Shown here: positions 1-7,260 of the stretch, piece after piece
Position numbering within the stretch: the stretch's first letter is position 1
How the letters are laid out: the number at the start of each line of letters is the position of its first letter
Assembly: GCF_913776295.1 (NCBI RefSeq)
Contig: NZ_CAJYOJ010000066.1
Coordinates: forward strand, 30,959 to 94,958
DNA: 64,000 nt
Source: an uncultured Pedobacter sp.
GTDB lineage: Bacteria > Bacteroidota > Bacteroidia > Sphingobacteriales > Sphingobacteriaceae
Direction: 5' to 3'
The notes under the pieces: generated by a model
The model's input: only the letters and a program-made list of their open reading frames with translations
What the model was told of the DNA's origin: nothing
Database searches by the model: none
Translations under genes and position numbers: made by a program

Positions 1-364
1 TGGGTCCCACGTTCAGCATTCCGTTTTTAACCCTCGTGCCTCCGCCAAATGCAGAACTTGCCGCTGCTGAATCGGTAACGATGGAACTGGCTGATGCCGT
101 GTCCATCACTGCCCTTGATACCTTATTCTCTAAATAAAGGTTCATCCAGTTGGTACCTTTGCCCAACATTTTCCGGGAATATAGATCTGCCATTGCTAAA
201 GTGCCTGAACTCATCCCATCGCTTACCATAAAGATGATATTCTTTGCTTTCGATGGGAACTTTTTTGAACTTACAATCGGTGTAGCTTTAAGTGCTTCAA
301 GCGGGCTTACAGCCATCAAACCCGATATCAGAGCAGAGCCCCTTAAAAATTTACGTCTTTCCAT
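1..364 (-). CDS. Alkaline phosphatase, N-terminal part (cut by window edge)
   Basis: Hydrolyses phosphomonoesters in the periplasm with a two-zinc, one-magnesium site. The visible 121 residues begin with a Tat-type signal (ERRKFLRGSAL, residues 2-12). They continue with the metal-binding Asp49 in VSDGM and the nucleophile Ser99 in TDSAAASSAF, matching the PhoA family pattern. The start is the ATG at 364; the C-terminal part lies outside the window. It sits 37 nt downstream of the COG0523 GTPase gene on the same strand and is probably the last visible gene of that operon. A zinc enzyme behind a zinc-metallochaperone gene may be its client, which is inference only. Confidence 0.85.
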   Translation of the reverse strand, partial: MERRKFLRGSALISGLMAVSPLEALKATPIVSSKKFPSKAKNIIFMVSDGMSSGTLAMADLYSRKMLGKGTNWMNLYLENKVSRAVMDTASASSIVTDSAAASSAFGGGTRVKNGMLNVGP

Positions 365-401
365 TTTTATTGATTTTTTCGAAAATGCAATATTTCCATA
401 A

Positions 402-1610
402 TTAGATATTTTCAGGAAATGGGTCTTTAAACCTTATCATCTTATCAAACAGGTATTGTTCATCATCTTGCAGCAGGCATTTTTCCAAATCGGCAATCAT
501 CTGTTCCTTGTCGATTTCCTGGCCGATGAAGACGAGCTCATTCATACGGTCGCCCCATTGCTTGCTCCAGCGCCCTTCAATCACGTGCCGGTTATCGATA
601 AACGAAGCGTAGTTCTCCCGTTGGGCAAGGGGCATACTGCACCACCATACACCTGCACTTTCCAACCTGGAAGAGCCACCCGCCTGTGAAAAGTTAAGTG
701 CTGTATCTGGGCGTGAAGCCAGCCAGAATAAACCTTTTGCCCTTATGATCCCGTGGGGATATTCTTCGTTCAGGTATTTCCAGAAACGTTCGGGATGAAA
801 GGGTCTTTGATTACGGAATACAAAAGAAGTTATCCCATATTCTTCCGTTTCGGGAGTATGGTGTTCCGCTTCCAGTTCCTTCTGCCAGCCAGCCGAGTTC
901 TGGGCTTCCTCAAAGTCGAACAACCCCGTATTCAGTATTTTACCGGGCATTACTTTGCCGAAAGAAGAGGTAATAATGTTGGCCCCGGGGTTCAGTTTGT
1001 GAATTGCCGCTTTTAGCACCCCAACGGTACCCTCATCTACCAAATCAGTTTTATTCAGAATGATGACATTGGCAAATTCGATTTGGTCGGTCAACAGGTT
1101 TACGATGGTTCGGTTATCGCCCTCCATATCCGTCAGTTCACGGTCTTGCAGCAGTTCGTTTGTGCTGAAATCCTTAAAGAAGTTGAGACAATCTACTACC
1201 GTAACCATTGTATCAACATAGCTGAAACGGGAAAGGTCAATACCGTTTTCCTCATCCACAAAAGAAAAAGTCTGCGCCACGGGAACAGGTTCGCTGATAC
1301 CGGTGCTTTCAATGAGTAGATAGTCGAAACGACCTTCTTTGGCCAGTTTCTCAACTTCTATGATTAAATCCTCGCGGAGTGTACAGCATATACAGCCATT
1401 GCTCATTTCCACCAGTTTTTCTTCGGTACGGGATAATGTGTTTTCATTTTCTACCAAGCGGACATCTACGTTGACCTCGCTCATATCATTAACGATAACA
1501 GCAACTTTCAGCCCTTCTTTGTTATGTAGGATGTGGTTGAGCAGGGTTGTTTTACCTGCACCGAGAAATCCGCTCAATACGGTTACCGGGAGTTTTTTTT
1601 TAACTGTCAT
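402..1610 (-). CDS. COG0523/CobW-family GTPase, probable zinc metallochaperone
   Basis: G3E GTPase of 402 residues, the usual length for COG0523. The P-loop [10 protein letters not shown] is at residues 13-22, the metal-binding CICC motif at 73-76, and the NKTD guanine-specificity motif at 186-189. A CobW C-terminal domain fills roughly 255-395. COG0523 proteins with a CxCC motif load or traffic metals, often zinc, and are commonly Zur-controlled. It is the fifth gene of a minus-strand operon driven from about 3770, where two TGCAAC-N3-GTTGCA boxes overlap the promoter; this supports the zinc reading over a nitrile hydratase or cobalamin role. It follows the preceding gene by 6 nt. Confidence 0.9.
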   Translation of the reverse strand: MTVKKKLPVTVLSGFLGAGKTTLLNHILHNKEGLKVAVIVNDMSEVNVDVRLVENENTLSRTEEKLVEMSNGCICCTLREDLIIEVEKLAKEGRFDYLLIESTGISEPVPVAQTFSFVDEENGIDLSRFSYVDTMVTVVDCLNFFKDFSTNELLQDRELTDMEGDNRTIVNLLTDQIEFANVIILNKTDLVDEGTVGVLKAAIHKLNPGANIITSSFGKVMPGKILNTGLFDFEEAQNSAGWQKELEAEHHTPETEEYGITSFVFRNQRPFHPERFWKYLNEEYPHGIIRAKGLFWLASRPDTALNFSQAGGSSRLESAGVWWCSMPLAQRENYASFIDNRHVIEGRWSKQWGDRMNELVFIGQEIDKEQMIADLEKCLLQDDEQYLFDKMIRFKDPFPENI

Positions 1611-1616
1611 ATTATA

Positions 1617-2114
1617 TTAATTTAGGCTCTCAGTTTGCAGGAATAGCAGATCAGAATAAACAGGCTTAAAGCATTTTTCCTTCATTGAATACAATTTCCC
1701 ATCAATAAGGAGTGGTGTTCTAAACCTGTTCCGAAGCAATTCTTGTAATTCCTTGATTTTCTGGTGGAGGTAAGAAGAAATTATGAGGGCATTCGAACTA
1801 CTGGTTGCCGGATAATTACCCGTGATTTTTTGGTGTCGCCTCAGATCTGCATAAGCATTGCGCAGCCCGGTTATTTTAATAAAGTTTTGATCATTGACCG
1901 CATCGAGCACGATACGGTTACGCTCGGAAAGGATGAATGTAAGCCGACCAATGTTATTGCATTCAATGATAGCCGATATCTGTGCTATGGTATGCTCATC
2001 CGGAGGCAAATTGTTGCCCAAGGAGGTATAGAAATAATTACGCCCTTTGAAAACAGTATTAATCACAGTTTCCAGGTGGTCCGTAGGACAGATCAAGTAG
2101 AGACAATTCATCAT
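1617..2114 (-). CDS. Hypothetical protein in the zinc-regulated operon
   Basis: I do not recognise a named family. The 165-residue protein has no clear signal peptide or membrane span. It starts with a hydrophobic strand (residues 3-8, CLYLIC) and carries an amphipathic, Leu/Lys-rich helical stretch near residues 110-130. A longer frame starting at 2198 exists, but it would overlap the preceding gene by 80 nt; the tandem ATGs at 2114 and 2111 give a 4-nt gap and were preferred. It lies between the carbonic anhydrase-like gene and the COG0523 gene with very short spacings, so it is probably co-transcribed and zinc-responsive. Confidence 0.6.
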   Translation of the reverse strand: MMNCLYLICPTDHLETVINTVFKGRNYFYTSLGNNLPPDEHTIAQISAIIECNNIGRLTFILSERNRIVLDAVNDQNFIKITGLRNAYADLRRHQKITGNYPATSSSNALIISSYLHQKIKELQELLRNRFRTPLLIDGKLYSMKEKCFKPVYSDLLFLQTESLN

Positions 2115-2118
2115 CAGA

Positions 2119-2601
2119 TTATATGGTTGGTTGATATGGCAACGAGGACTGATGGAGGATAATCCGCACCTTTCCATCACCACAGATTTTGAATACAAAA
2201 CTTTTGTTCACAAATATGTGGCTGTCATCCTCACCGATAAAATGGACGTTGCATTGCACGATTGCGAGATCGGCGTGCAGGATGTAATCAAGCTTATTGA
2301 ACCATACTTTTACCCAAGGCTTAAGCTTAAACCCTTTATCGGTGGGGAAATTTTCGTCGCCTCCTACAAAATAGGCAAGCGCGCCCTTTTTGGTGGGTCT
2401 GAAGGTTTGTGGCCCATAAGCCAGTGTAGGTTTGAACAGCACCTTGCCGTTGTCGTAGTCGTAATTCTCGCTAAGCACTTTGTTGGCCGCCGCTGCAAAA
2501 TCGCCACCTTCCGAATGGATTTTGCCGATCAGCACCACATTGTCACACCAAAGCTGTAACGTGTCTGTAACCATTTTTTCATTGAACAGTTTTGTTTCCA
2601 T
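2119..2601 (-). CDS. NTF2/SnoaL-like protein, candidate iota-class carbonic anhydrase (COG4337-like)
   Basis: A 160-residue protein with a cone-shaped NTF2-like sequence pattern: an N-terminal helix, then FKPTLAYGPQTFRPT, ALAYFVGG and a C-terminal LHQSSLPY (149-156). Homologues known to me carry LHHSSLPY at this place, are often misnamed phosphoribosyl-AMP cyclohydrolase in databases, and resemble the COG4337 proteins described as metal-independent iota-carbonic anhydrases. Here the second His of that motif is Gln. A metal-free carbonic anhydrase would make sense in a Zur-controlled operon as a stand-in for a zinc enzyme. The family call is from memory of motifs and the function is inferred. 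It lies 12 nt downstream of lgt. Confidence 0.5.
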   Translation of the reverse strand: METKLFNEKMVTDTLQLWCDNVVLIGKIHSEGGDFAAAANKVLSENYDYDNGKVLFKPTLAYGPQTFRPTKKGALAYFVGGDENFPTDKGFKLKPWVKVWFNKLDYILHADLAIVQCNVHFIGEDDSHIFVNKSFVFKICGDGKVRIILHQSSLPYQPTI

Positions 2602-2613
2602 TTATATCCTATT

Positions 2614-3546
2614 TTAAATTATCAATGTTTTTTTGTTAGGCCTTAATCGCTTTATGTACATCAGGTAAATTCCAATGGCTATGAAAGGAATACTAAGCCA
2701 CTGGCCCATATCCAAGTCCATATTATTTTCAAATGCCTCCTGCGGCTCTTTTATAAATTCTATTAAAAAGCGGATGCTGAAAAGGAGCACGAGGAACAGG
2801 CCAAACAGGTAGCCGCTCTTATGCTTTGTGGTTTTCATCTTATAGTAGTAACCCAAAAAGAAAAACAGCAACAGATATGCAATTGCTTCGTAAAGTTGTG
2901 CCGGATGCCGGGGTACATTGTCAATCCTCTCAAAAATAAATGCCCAGGGCAAAGCAGATGGTCTACCGATTATTTCAGAATTGAAGAGATTGCCTATACG
3001 GATAAAAAAAGAGGATATGGCTACCACGATTACCAATTGGTCAGCCATATAAAAAAATGATTGCCTATATTTCTTGCAGAATAATAGTACTGACAGTAAA
3101 ATACCGACAGCACCGCCGTGGCTGGCCAATCCCTGATACCCGGTTAATTGGAATGTGCCATCCTTAGAGAATTTATAAGGCAGAATAATTTCGAGTAGAT
3201 GATGGCGGTAATAATCAAATTCATAAAACAGGCAATGGCCCAACCTTGCACCAATGATCGTACCTACAAATACATAAACAGTCAGCGCATCTAAAAGTCG
3301 TTGCGGTTTGTGCGCTTTCAAAAAATTATGTTGCAAAATCAGGTAGCTCGTAAAAAATGCCGCCACAAAGCATAGGGAATAATATCGCAAGGAAAACCGC
3401 CCAATGTCGAATATTTCAGGATTAACATTCCATCTAATGGCCAATAAATCAATATTGGAGATCACGTTGTGTACAGCGATAATGCCGCTGTGCGATACAG
3501 CAAAAACACTACAATCTAAAATCATCTGTAATACATCCGTGGTCAT
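2614..3546 (-). CDS. lgt: Prolipoprotein diacylglyceryl transferase
   Basis: Transfers diacylglycerol from phosphatidylglycerol to the lipobox Cys of prolipoproteins at the inner membrane. The 310-residue protein has about seven membrane segments, the Lgt signature around GARLGHCLFYEFDYY, and the C-terminal RIGNLFNSEIIGRP and PRHPAQLYEA blocks. The start is the ATG directly after the stop codon of the upstream small gene (TAG-ATG), giving an N-terminal extension before the usual WNVDPEIF-like opening. It is unusual to find lgt in a zinc-type operon; it may be an extra copy serving lipoproteins made under zinc stress. Whether a second lgt exists elsewhere cannot be seen here. Confidence 0.93.
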   Translation of the reverse strand: MTTDVLQMILDCSVFAVSHSGIIAVHNVISNIDLLAIRWNVNPEIFDIGRFSLRYYSLCFVAAFFTSYLILQHNFLKAHKPQRLLDALTVYVFVGTIIGARLGHCLFYEFDYYRHHLLEIILPYKFSKDGTFQLTGYQGLASHGGAVGILLSVLLFCKKYRQSFFYMADQLVIVVAISSFFIRIGNLFNSEIIGRPSALPWAFIFERIDNVPRHPAQLYEAIAYLLLFFFLGYYYKMKTTKHKSGYLFGLFLVLLFSIRFLIEFIKEPQEAFENNMDLDMGQWLSIPFIAIGIYLMYIKRLRPNKKTLII

Positions 3547-3744
3547 CTATTGTAGAATTTGTTTAAACCAATTGATGATGTTTTGTAAATGTGCTTCGCC
3601 ATACAGCGAAATGAATTTTTGGGTTTCTGGATTATTGAAATCTTCATACACCATCAACCTTTCTTCCGCAAAGTCTTTTGTCAGATCAATTTTGCAATTG
3701 TTTACAATGCAGCTTTTCCACTGCGCAAATGTTTGAGGAACCAT
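3547..3744 (-). CDS. Small hypothetical protein leading the zinc-regulated operon
   Basis: A 65-residue, mixed-charge soluble protein with two Cys (residues 12 and 17) and no signal peptide. I know similar short proteins (an SLYGE-HLQNII core near the C-terminus) from Bacteroidetes accessory clusters, but none with an assigned function. The ATG at 3744 is 17 nt from the nearest operator box and about 30 nt from a consensus -7 element. The stop codon abuts the lgt start, so translation is probably coupled. As first gene of the operon it should be strongly expressed when the repressor is released. Confidence 0.7.
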   Translation of the reverse strand: MVPQTFAQWKSCIVNNCKIDLTKDFAEERLMVYEDFNNPETQKFISLYGEAHLQNIINWFKQILQ

Positions 3745-3760
3745 TTTATAAATTTATTAA

Positions 3761-3775
3761 TGCAACTGTGTTGCA
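3761..3775. promoter_or_regulatory. Putative Zur box 1, COG0523 operon
   Basis: Perfect palindrome TGCAAC-TGT-GTTGCA overlapping the -7 element of the minus-strand operon promoter. It is 17 nt upstream of the first start codon. The same box recurs at most promoters of this region and upstream of the ZIP transporter operon at 42745. Confidence 0.8.
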
Positions 3776-3803
3776 AATATACACATCTGCAATGATAACG
3801 CAA
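3774..3803 (-). promoter_or_regulatory. Promoter of the COG0523/lgt operon
   Basis: On the minus strand, TTG (3803-3801) is followed by 19 nt and then TATATTTG (3781-3774). This matches the Bacteroidetes sigma consensus TTTG-N19-TAnnTTTG. Both elements are overlapped by operator boxes, which suggests direct repression. Confidence 0.7.
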
Positions 3804-3813
3804 TAGTGTTGCA
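3799..3813. promoter_or_regulatory. Putative Zur box 2, COG0523 operon
   Basis: CGCAAT-AGT-GTTGCA matches the palindrome at 10 of 12 arm positions and covers the -33 element. Its centre is 38 bp from box 1, the same spacing as the pair at 6367/6405. Confidence 0.65.
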
Positions 3814-3942
3814 CTAACAAGATCGACTTTTTTATGGTATTGGAGAGCCAAACACTGCCACACAACGCCACTGACCGCCACATTCTTAGGGCAGGTACGC
3901 AGAGCCTTTAAATTCACGCCTCAAACATTAAAACTTAAAATA

Positions 3943-5943
3943 ATGCAGGGAGAAGACGATTTAAAAGGGCTTGCCAAGATAATGGCATTTATGCGGGCAG
4001 TCAGTATCATTTTAGTACTGATGCACCTTTATTGGTTCTGCTACGGTTTCTTTATTGAACGCGGCTGGACGTTAGAACTCATCAACAAGATATTAGGCAA
4101 TTTTCAGCGTACTGCCGGACTGTTTTCACATACGCTTTATACCAAATTATTCGCTTTTGTATTGCTTGCTTTGAGCTGTTTGGGGACTAAGGGCGTTAAA
4201 GACGAGAAGATAACCTGGTCTAAAATCTATATGGCTTTAGCAATCGGTATTATCCTGTTTTTTTTGAATTTTCCTTTACTAAAGCTACCATTATTACCCG
4301 CTACAATCCTGTATATCGTTACCACAGGTTCAGGCTATATCGCTTTAATGGTTGCAGGTGTTTGGATGAGCCGTTTGCTTCGCAACGACCTTATGGATGA
4401 TGTTTTCAATAATGAAAACGAGAGCTTCCAACAGGAAACTCATTTAATGGAAAACGAATACTCTGTCAATCTTCCGACCAAGTTTTATTACAAAGGCAAA
4501 TGGAACAACGGGTGGATTAACGTAGTGAATGTTTTCAGGGCATCAATCGTGCTGGGTACGCCGGGTTCAGGCAAGAGCTATGCCATCGTAAATAACTATA
4601 TCAAGCAGCAGATTGAAAAAGGCTTTAGTATGTACATCTACGATTTCAAGTTTGACGACCTTTCTACCATTGCCTACAATCATCTACTAAAGCACCGGGA
4701 TAAGTACAACGTAAAGCCGAAATTTTACGTGATAAATTTCGACGATCCACGGAAGAGCCACCGTTGCAATCCACTTAAACCCGACTTTATGACCGACATT
4801 TCGGATGCTTACGAGGCGGCATATACCATAATGTTGAACCTTAATAAAAGCTGGATTTTGAAGCAAGGGGATTTTTTTGTGGAAAGCCCAATTATCTTAT
4901 TGGCTGCCATTATTTGGTATTTGAAAATCTATGAGAATGGTAAGTATTGTACATTCCCACACGCCATTGAATTGCTAAATAAAAAGTATTCAGAGGTGTT
5001 CACTATTCTAACTTCTTATCCCGAACTGGAAAATTATTTGTCGCCCTTTATGCATGCGTGGCAAGGCGGCGCACAAGACCAGTTACAGGGACAGATAGCA
5101 TCAGCAAAAATTCCATTGTCAAGAATGATTAGCCCGCAATTGTATTGGGTAATGACAGGCGATGATTTCACACTCGACATCAATAACCCTAAAGAGCCGA
5201 AAATTTTGTGCGTGGGTAATAATCCCGACCGCCAAAATATCTATTCGGCAGCATTAGGGTTGTACAATTCACGGATTGTAAAGCTGATCAACAAAAAGGG
5301 ACAGCTAAAGAGTTCGGTTATCATAGATGAGTTGCCAACGATTTATTTTCGGGGACTGGATAACCTTATCGCAACGGCGAGAAGTAATAAGGTGGCTGTA
5401 TGTTTGGGCTTTCAGGATTTTTCGCAATCAACGAGGGATTACGGCGACAAAGAGAGCAAGGTTATCCAAAATACCGTCGGTAATATATTTTGTGGTCAGG
5501 TGGTTGGCGAAACGGCAAAAAGCCTATCTGAACGCTTCGGGAAAGTATTGCAGAAACGCCAGAGTATGACGATTAACCGCAATGATAAATCTACATCTAT
5601 CTCCACACAGTTAGACAGTCTTATTCCAGCTTCCAAAATCTCAACTTTGACACAGGGTATGTTTGTCGGTTCTGTATCGGATAACTTCGACGAGCGTATC
5701 GAGCAAAAGATTTTCCACGCCGAAATCGTGGTAGATAATGAAAAGGTAGCCGCCGAAACCAAAGCCTGTCAGCAGATACCACAAATATTATCTTTTGTAA
5801 ATGAGCAGGGCGAGGATAAAATGAAACAGGAAATAGAAGCCAACTACAAACAGATAAAATCGGATGTGCTGCATATCGTTGAAAGCGAAATGGAGCGTAT
5901 CAAGAGCGATCCCAACTTACAGCATTTGGTACAGCAGGAATAA
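3943..5943 (+). CDS. mobC: Type IV secretion coupling protein, Bacteroidetes MobC/TraG type
   Basis: VirD4-like ATPase that brings the relaxase-DNA complex to the conjugative channel. The 666-residue protein has hydrophobic segments near residues 16-36, 65-82, 96-115 and 120-142, a Walker A GTPGSGKS (205-212) and a Walker B SVIIDEL (458-464). Length and architecture fit the BF_MobC coupling proteins of CTnDOT-like conjugative transposons. No relaxase, integrase or other tra gene is adjacent in this window, so the element is either rearranged by the zinc/lanthipeptide cargo or continues to the left. The start is the ATG at 3943, after an AT-rich leader with no clear Shine-Dalgarno. Confidence 0.9.
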   Translation: MQGEDDLKGLAKIMAFMRAVSIILVLMHLYWFCYGFFIERGWTLELINKILGNFQRTAGLFSHTLYTKLFAFVLLALSCLGTKGVKDEKITWSKIYMALAIGIILFFLNFPLLKLPLLPATILYIVTTGSGYIALMVAGVWMSRLLRNDLMDDVFNNENESFQQETHLMENEYSVNLPTKFYYKGKWNNGWINVVNVFRASIVLGTPGSGKSYAIVNNYIKQQIEKGFSMYIYDFKFDDLSTIAYNHLLKHRDKYNVKPKFYVINFDDPRKSHRCNPLKPDFMTDISDAYEAAYTIMLNLNKSWILKQGDFFVESPIILLAAIIWYLKIYENGKYCTFPHAIELLNKKYSEVFTILTSYPELENYLSPFMHAWQGGAQDQLQGQIASAKIPLSRMISPQLYWVMTGDDFTLDINNPKEPKILCVGNNPDRQNIYSAALGLYNSRIVKLINKKGQLKSSVIIDELPTIYFRGLDNLIATARSNKVAVCLGFQDFSQSTRDYGDKESKVIQNTVGNIFCGQVVGETAKSLSERFGKVLQKRQSMTINRNDKSTSISTQLDSLIPASKISTLTQGMFVGSVSDNFDERIEQKIFHAEIVVDNEKVAAETKACQQIPQILSFVNEQGEDKMKQEIEANYKQIKSDVLHIVESEMERIKSDPNLQHLVQQE

Positions 5944-5957
5944 TACACTCGTATTAT

Positions 5958-6335
5958 CTAGGAGCAACTTGGACAAATACCAGATACAGTAAAATTAACT
6001 TCCTCCACCTTATATTTTTTTGGCAGCTTAAATAAAGGCTCAACATCTTCTATGCAGGTAACGGTGTGGCACTGTGTACAACTGAAATGTATATGATCGT
6101 GGTGGTGCTTCTCGTCACACTTATGGCATATCGCATATTTGATCACCCCATCAAAATCTACGATCTTATGGATGACATCTTCTTCAGCTAACCTGTCTAG
6201 GACTCGGTAAATGGTTACCCTATCACAAATATCTTTCAATGAAGCCTGTAATTGCGAATGGGACAACGCTTCTTTCGAAGCACTTAATAAATTTAATATC
6301 TTTGTTTTCGCTGTAGTATTTCTTCTGCTCTTCAT
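5958..6335 (-). CDS. zur: Fur-family metalloregulator, probable Zur
   Basis: A 125-residue Fur-family repressor. The winged-helix recognition segment DRVTIYRVLDRL is at 38-49, a His/Cys-rich hinge (C70, C73, H77-79, H81, H83) follows, and a structural zinc site C86-x2-C89 plus C121-x2-C124 is present. The frame stays open to 6413, but the extra 26 codons would run through the operator, so the ATG at 6335 is chosen. It is divergent from an ABC transporter operon and shares its control region. I infer zinc sensing because the boxes around it also precede COG0523 and ZIP genes; iron or manganese sensing is the alternative. Confidence 0.8.
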   Translation of the reverse strand: MKSRRNTTAKTKILNLLSASKEALSHSQLQASLKDICDRVTIYRVLDRLAEEDVIHKIVDFDGVIKYAICHKCDEKHHHDHIHFSCTQCHTVTCIEDVEPLFKLPKKYKVEEVNFTVSGICPSCS

Positions 6336-6359
6336 AACCCTGCAAAGATAACTATTTAT

Positions 6360-6374
6360 TTCAACTCGGTTGCG
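6360..6374. promoter_or_regulatory. Degenerate putative Zur box, regulator/ABC intergenic
   Basis: TTCAAC-TCG-GTTGCG matches 10 of 12 arm positions. It overlaps the -33 element of the rightward ABC promoter and lies 25 nt upstream of the regulator start, so it could give autoregulation. Its centre is 38 bp from the perfect box. Confidence 0.5.
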
Positions 6375-6399
6375 ATAACAAATATAATCATTAATTTTG
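6370..6399 (+). promoter_or_regulatory. Promoter of the ABC transporter gene
   Basis: TTG (6370-6372), 19 nt, then TAATTTTG (6392-6399), an exact match to the Bacteroidetes consensus. On the opposite strand a TATATTTG (rc at 6379-6386) could serve the regulator gene. Operator boxes overlap both ends of the rightward promoter. Confidence 0.65.
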
Positions 6400-6412
6400 C
6401 AACATAGTTGCA
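6398..6412. promoter_or_regulatory. Putative Zur box, regulator/ABC intergenic
   Basis: Perfect TGCAAC-ATA-GTTGCA, starting on the last bases of the rightward -7 element and ending 22 nt before the ABC ATPase start. A bound repressor here would block open-complex formation. Confidence 0.8.
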
Positions 6413-6433
6413 TTAGTAATTCAATTATACATT

Positions 6434-7135
6434 ATGATTACAATTGAGAACACAAGTAAATCGTTTGAAGGCAAGCAGGTTGTAAATAATCTTACATTGG
6501 CGGTTGCCGAAGGAGAAGTTTATGGTTTACTGGGTCCAAACGGAGCAGGAAAATCAACCACGCTCAATATGTTGCTTGGATTTTTAGGTCCAGATAGTGG
6601 CAAAACTTTCATTGCCGGGTTTGATGCTTATAACGATTCAGAAAGAGCAAGACAACAGATCGGCTACATACCAGAGAATGTAAACCTTTATCCTCACCTA
6701 ACCGGATTGGAAAACCTGGATTATTTCTGCAGATTAGCAAAATTCCACTATAGTCACAAAGAACTTTCAAGCATTCTTACCGCCTGCGGGTTACAGGACA
6801 GTGCGCATCATCAAAAGACTGGCAGCTATTCCAAAGGGATGCATCAAAAAGTTGGGATAGCGACTGCCTATGCAAAAAAGGCTAAAATATACCTGCTTGA
6901 TGAGCCTGCCAGTGGACTTGATCCGCTTGCAAGCAACGAACTTTCATCTTTGCTCAAAAAACTGGCAGAAGAAGGCTCGGCTATCCTGATGGCTTCCCAC
7001 GATATTTTCAGGGTTAGGGAAACCTGTAATAAGATTGGTATTCTCAAACACGGCACATTAGTCAAAGAGATGAATGCCTCAGAAGTTACAGCCAACGAGC
7101 TGGAAAAAATATATTTAAATTATATGCAAGACTAA
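6434..7135 (+). CDS. ABC transporter ATP-binding protein
   Basis: A 233-residue ABC-2 type ATPase. Walker A GPNGAGKST is at 34-42, the signature region reads SYSKGMHQK (Ser-Lys-Gly-Met in place of LSGGQ), and Walker B is YLLDEPASGLDP. It is the likely engine for the two DUF3526-type permeases that follow. A 125-nt gap with two further operator boxes separates it from the first permease, so the permease genes may also have their own promoter. The substrate is unknown; co-regulation with a TonB receptor and a lanthipeptide cluster suggests export or uptake of a zinc-related compound, which is inference. Confidence 0.9.
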   Translation: MITIENTSKSFEGKQVVNNLTLAVAEGEVYGLLGPNGAGKSTTLNMLLGFLGPDSGKTFIAGFDAYNDSERARQQIGYIPENVNLYPHLTGLENLDYFCRLAKFHYSHKELSSILTACGLQDSAHHQKTGSYSKGMHQKVGIATAYAKKAKIYLLDEPASGLDPLASNELSSLLKKLAEEGSAILMASHDIFRVRETCNKIGILKHGTLVKEMNASEVTANELEKIYLNYMQD

Positions 7136-7196
7136 TATAACAGGGAATTTTACATCTATCATATTGGTAACATTTTAACAGCAATCATAATTTTAA

Positions 7197-7211
7197 TGCA
7201 ACATAGTTGCA
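7197..7211. promoter_or_regulatory. Putative Zur box, permease promoter, distal
   Basis: Perfect TGCAAC-ATA-GTTGCA, identical to the box at 6398. It lies 49 nt upstream of the permease ATG. Confidence 0.75.
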
Positions 7212-7236
7212 ATTTTGATAGATTATTAAGTATTAT

Positions 7237-7251
7237 TGCAACTTTATTGCA
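7237..7251. promoter_or_regulatory. Putative Zur box, permease promoter, proximal
   Basis: TGCAAC-TTT-ATTGCA matches 11 of 12 arm positions. It ends 9 nt before the permease start codon, leaving almost no leader, and its centre is 40 bp from the distal box. Confidence 0.65.
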
Positions 7252-7260
7252 ATAGTATTT

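Noticed and set aside
3814..3942. Short open frame ending just before mobC, possibly a remnant of an upstream mob gene
   Set aside because: About 30 codons with no family match that I can support.
6336..6413. N-terminal extension of the Fur-family gene
   Set aside because: The extra 26 codons encode the palindromic operator and a Cys-rich peptide unlike any Fur N-terminus; the ATG at 6335 fits the family.
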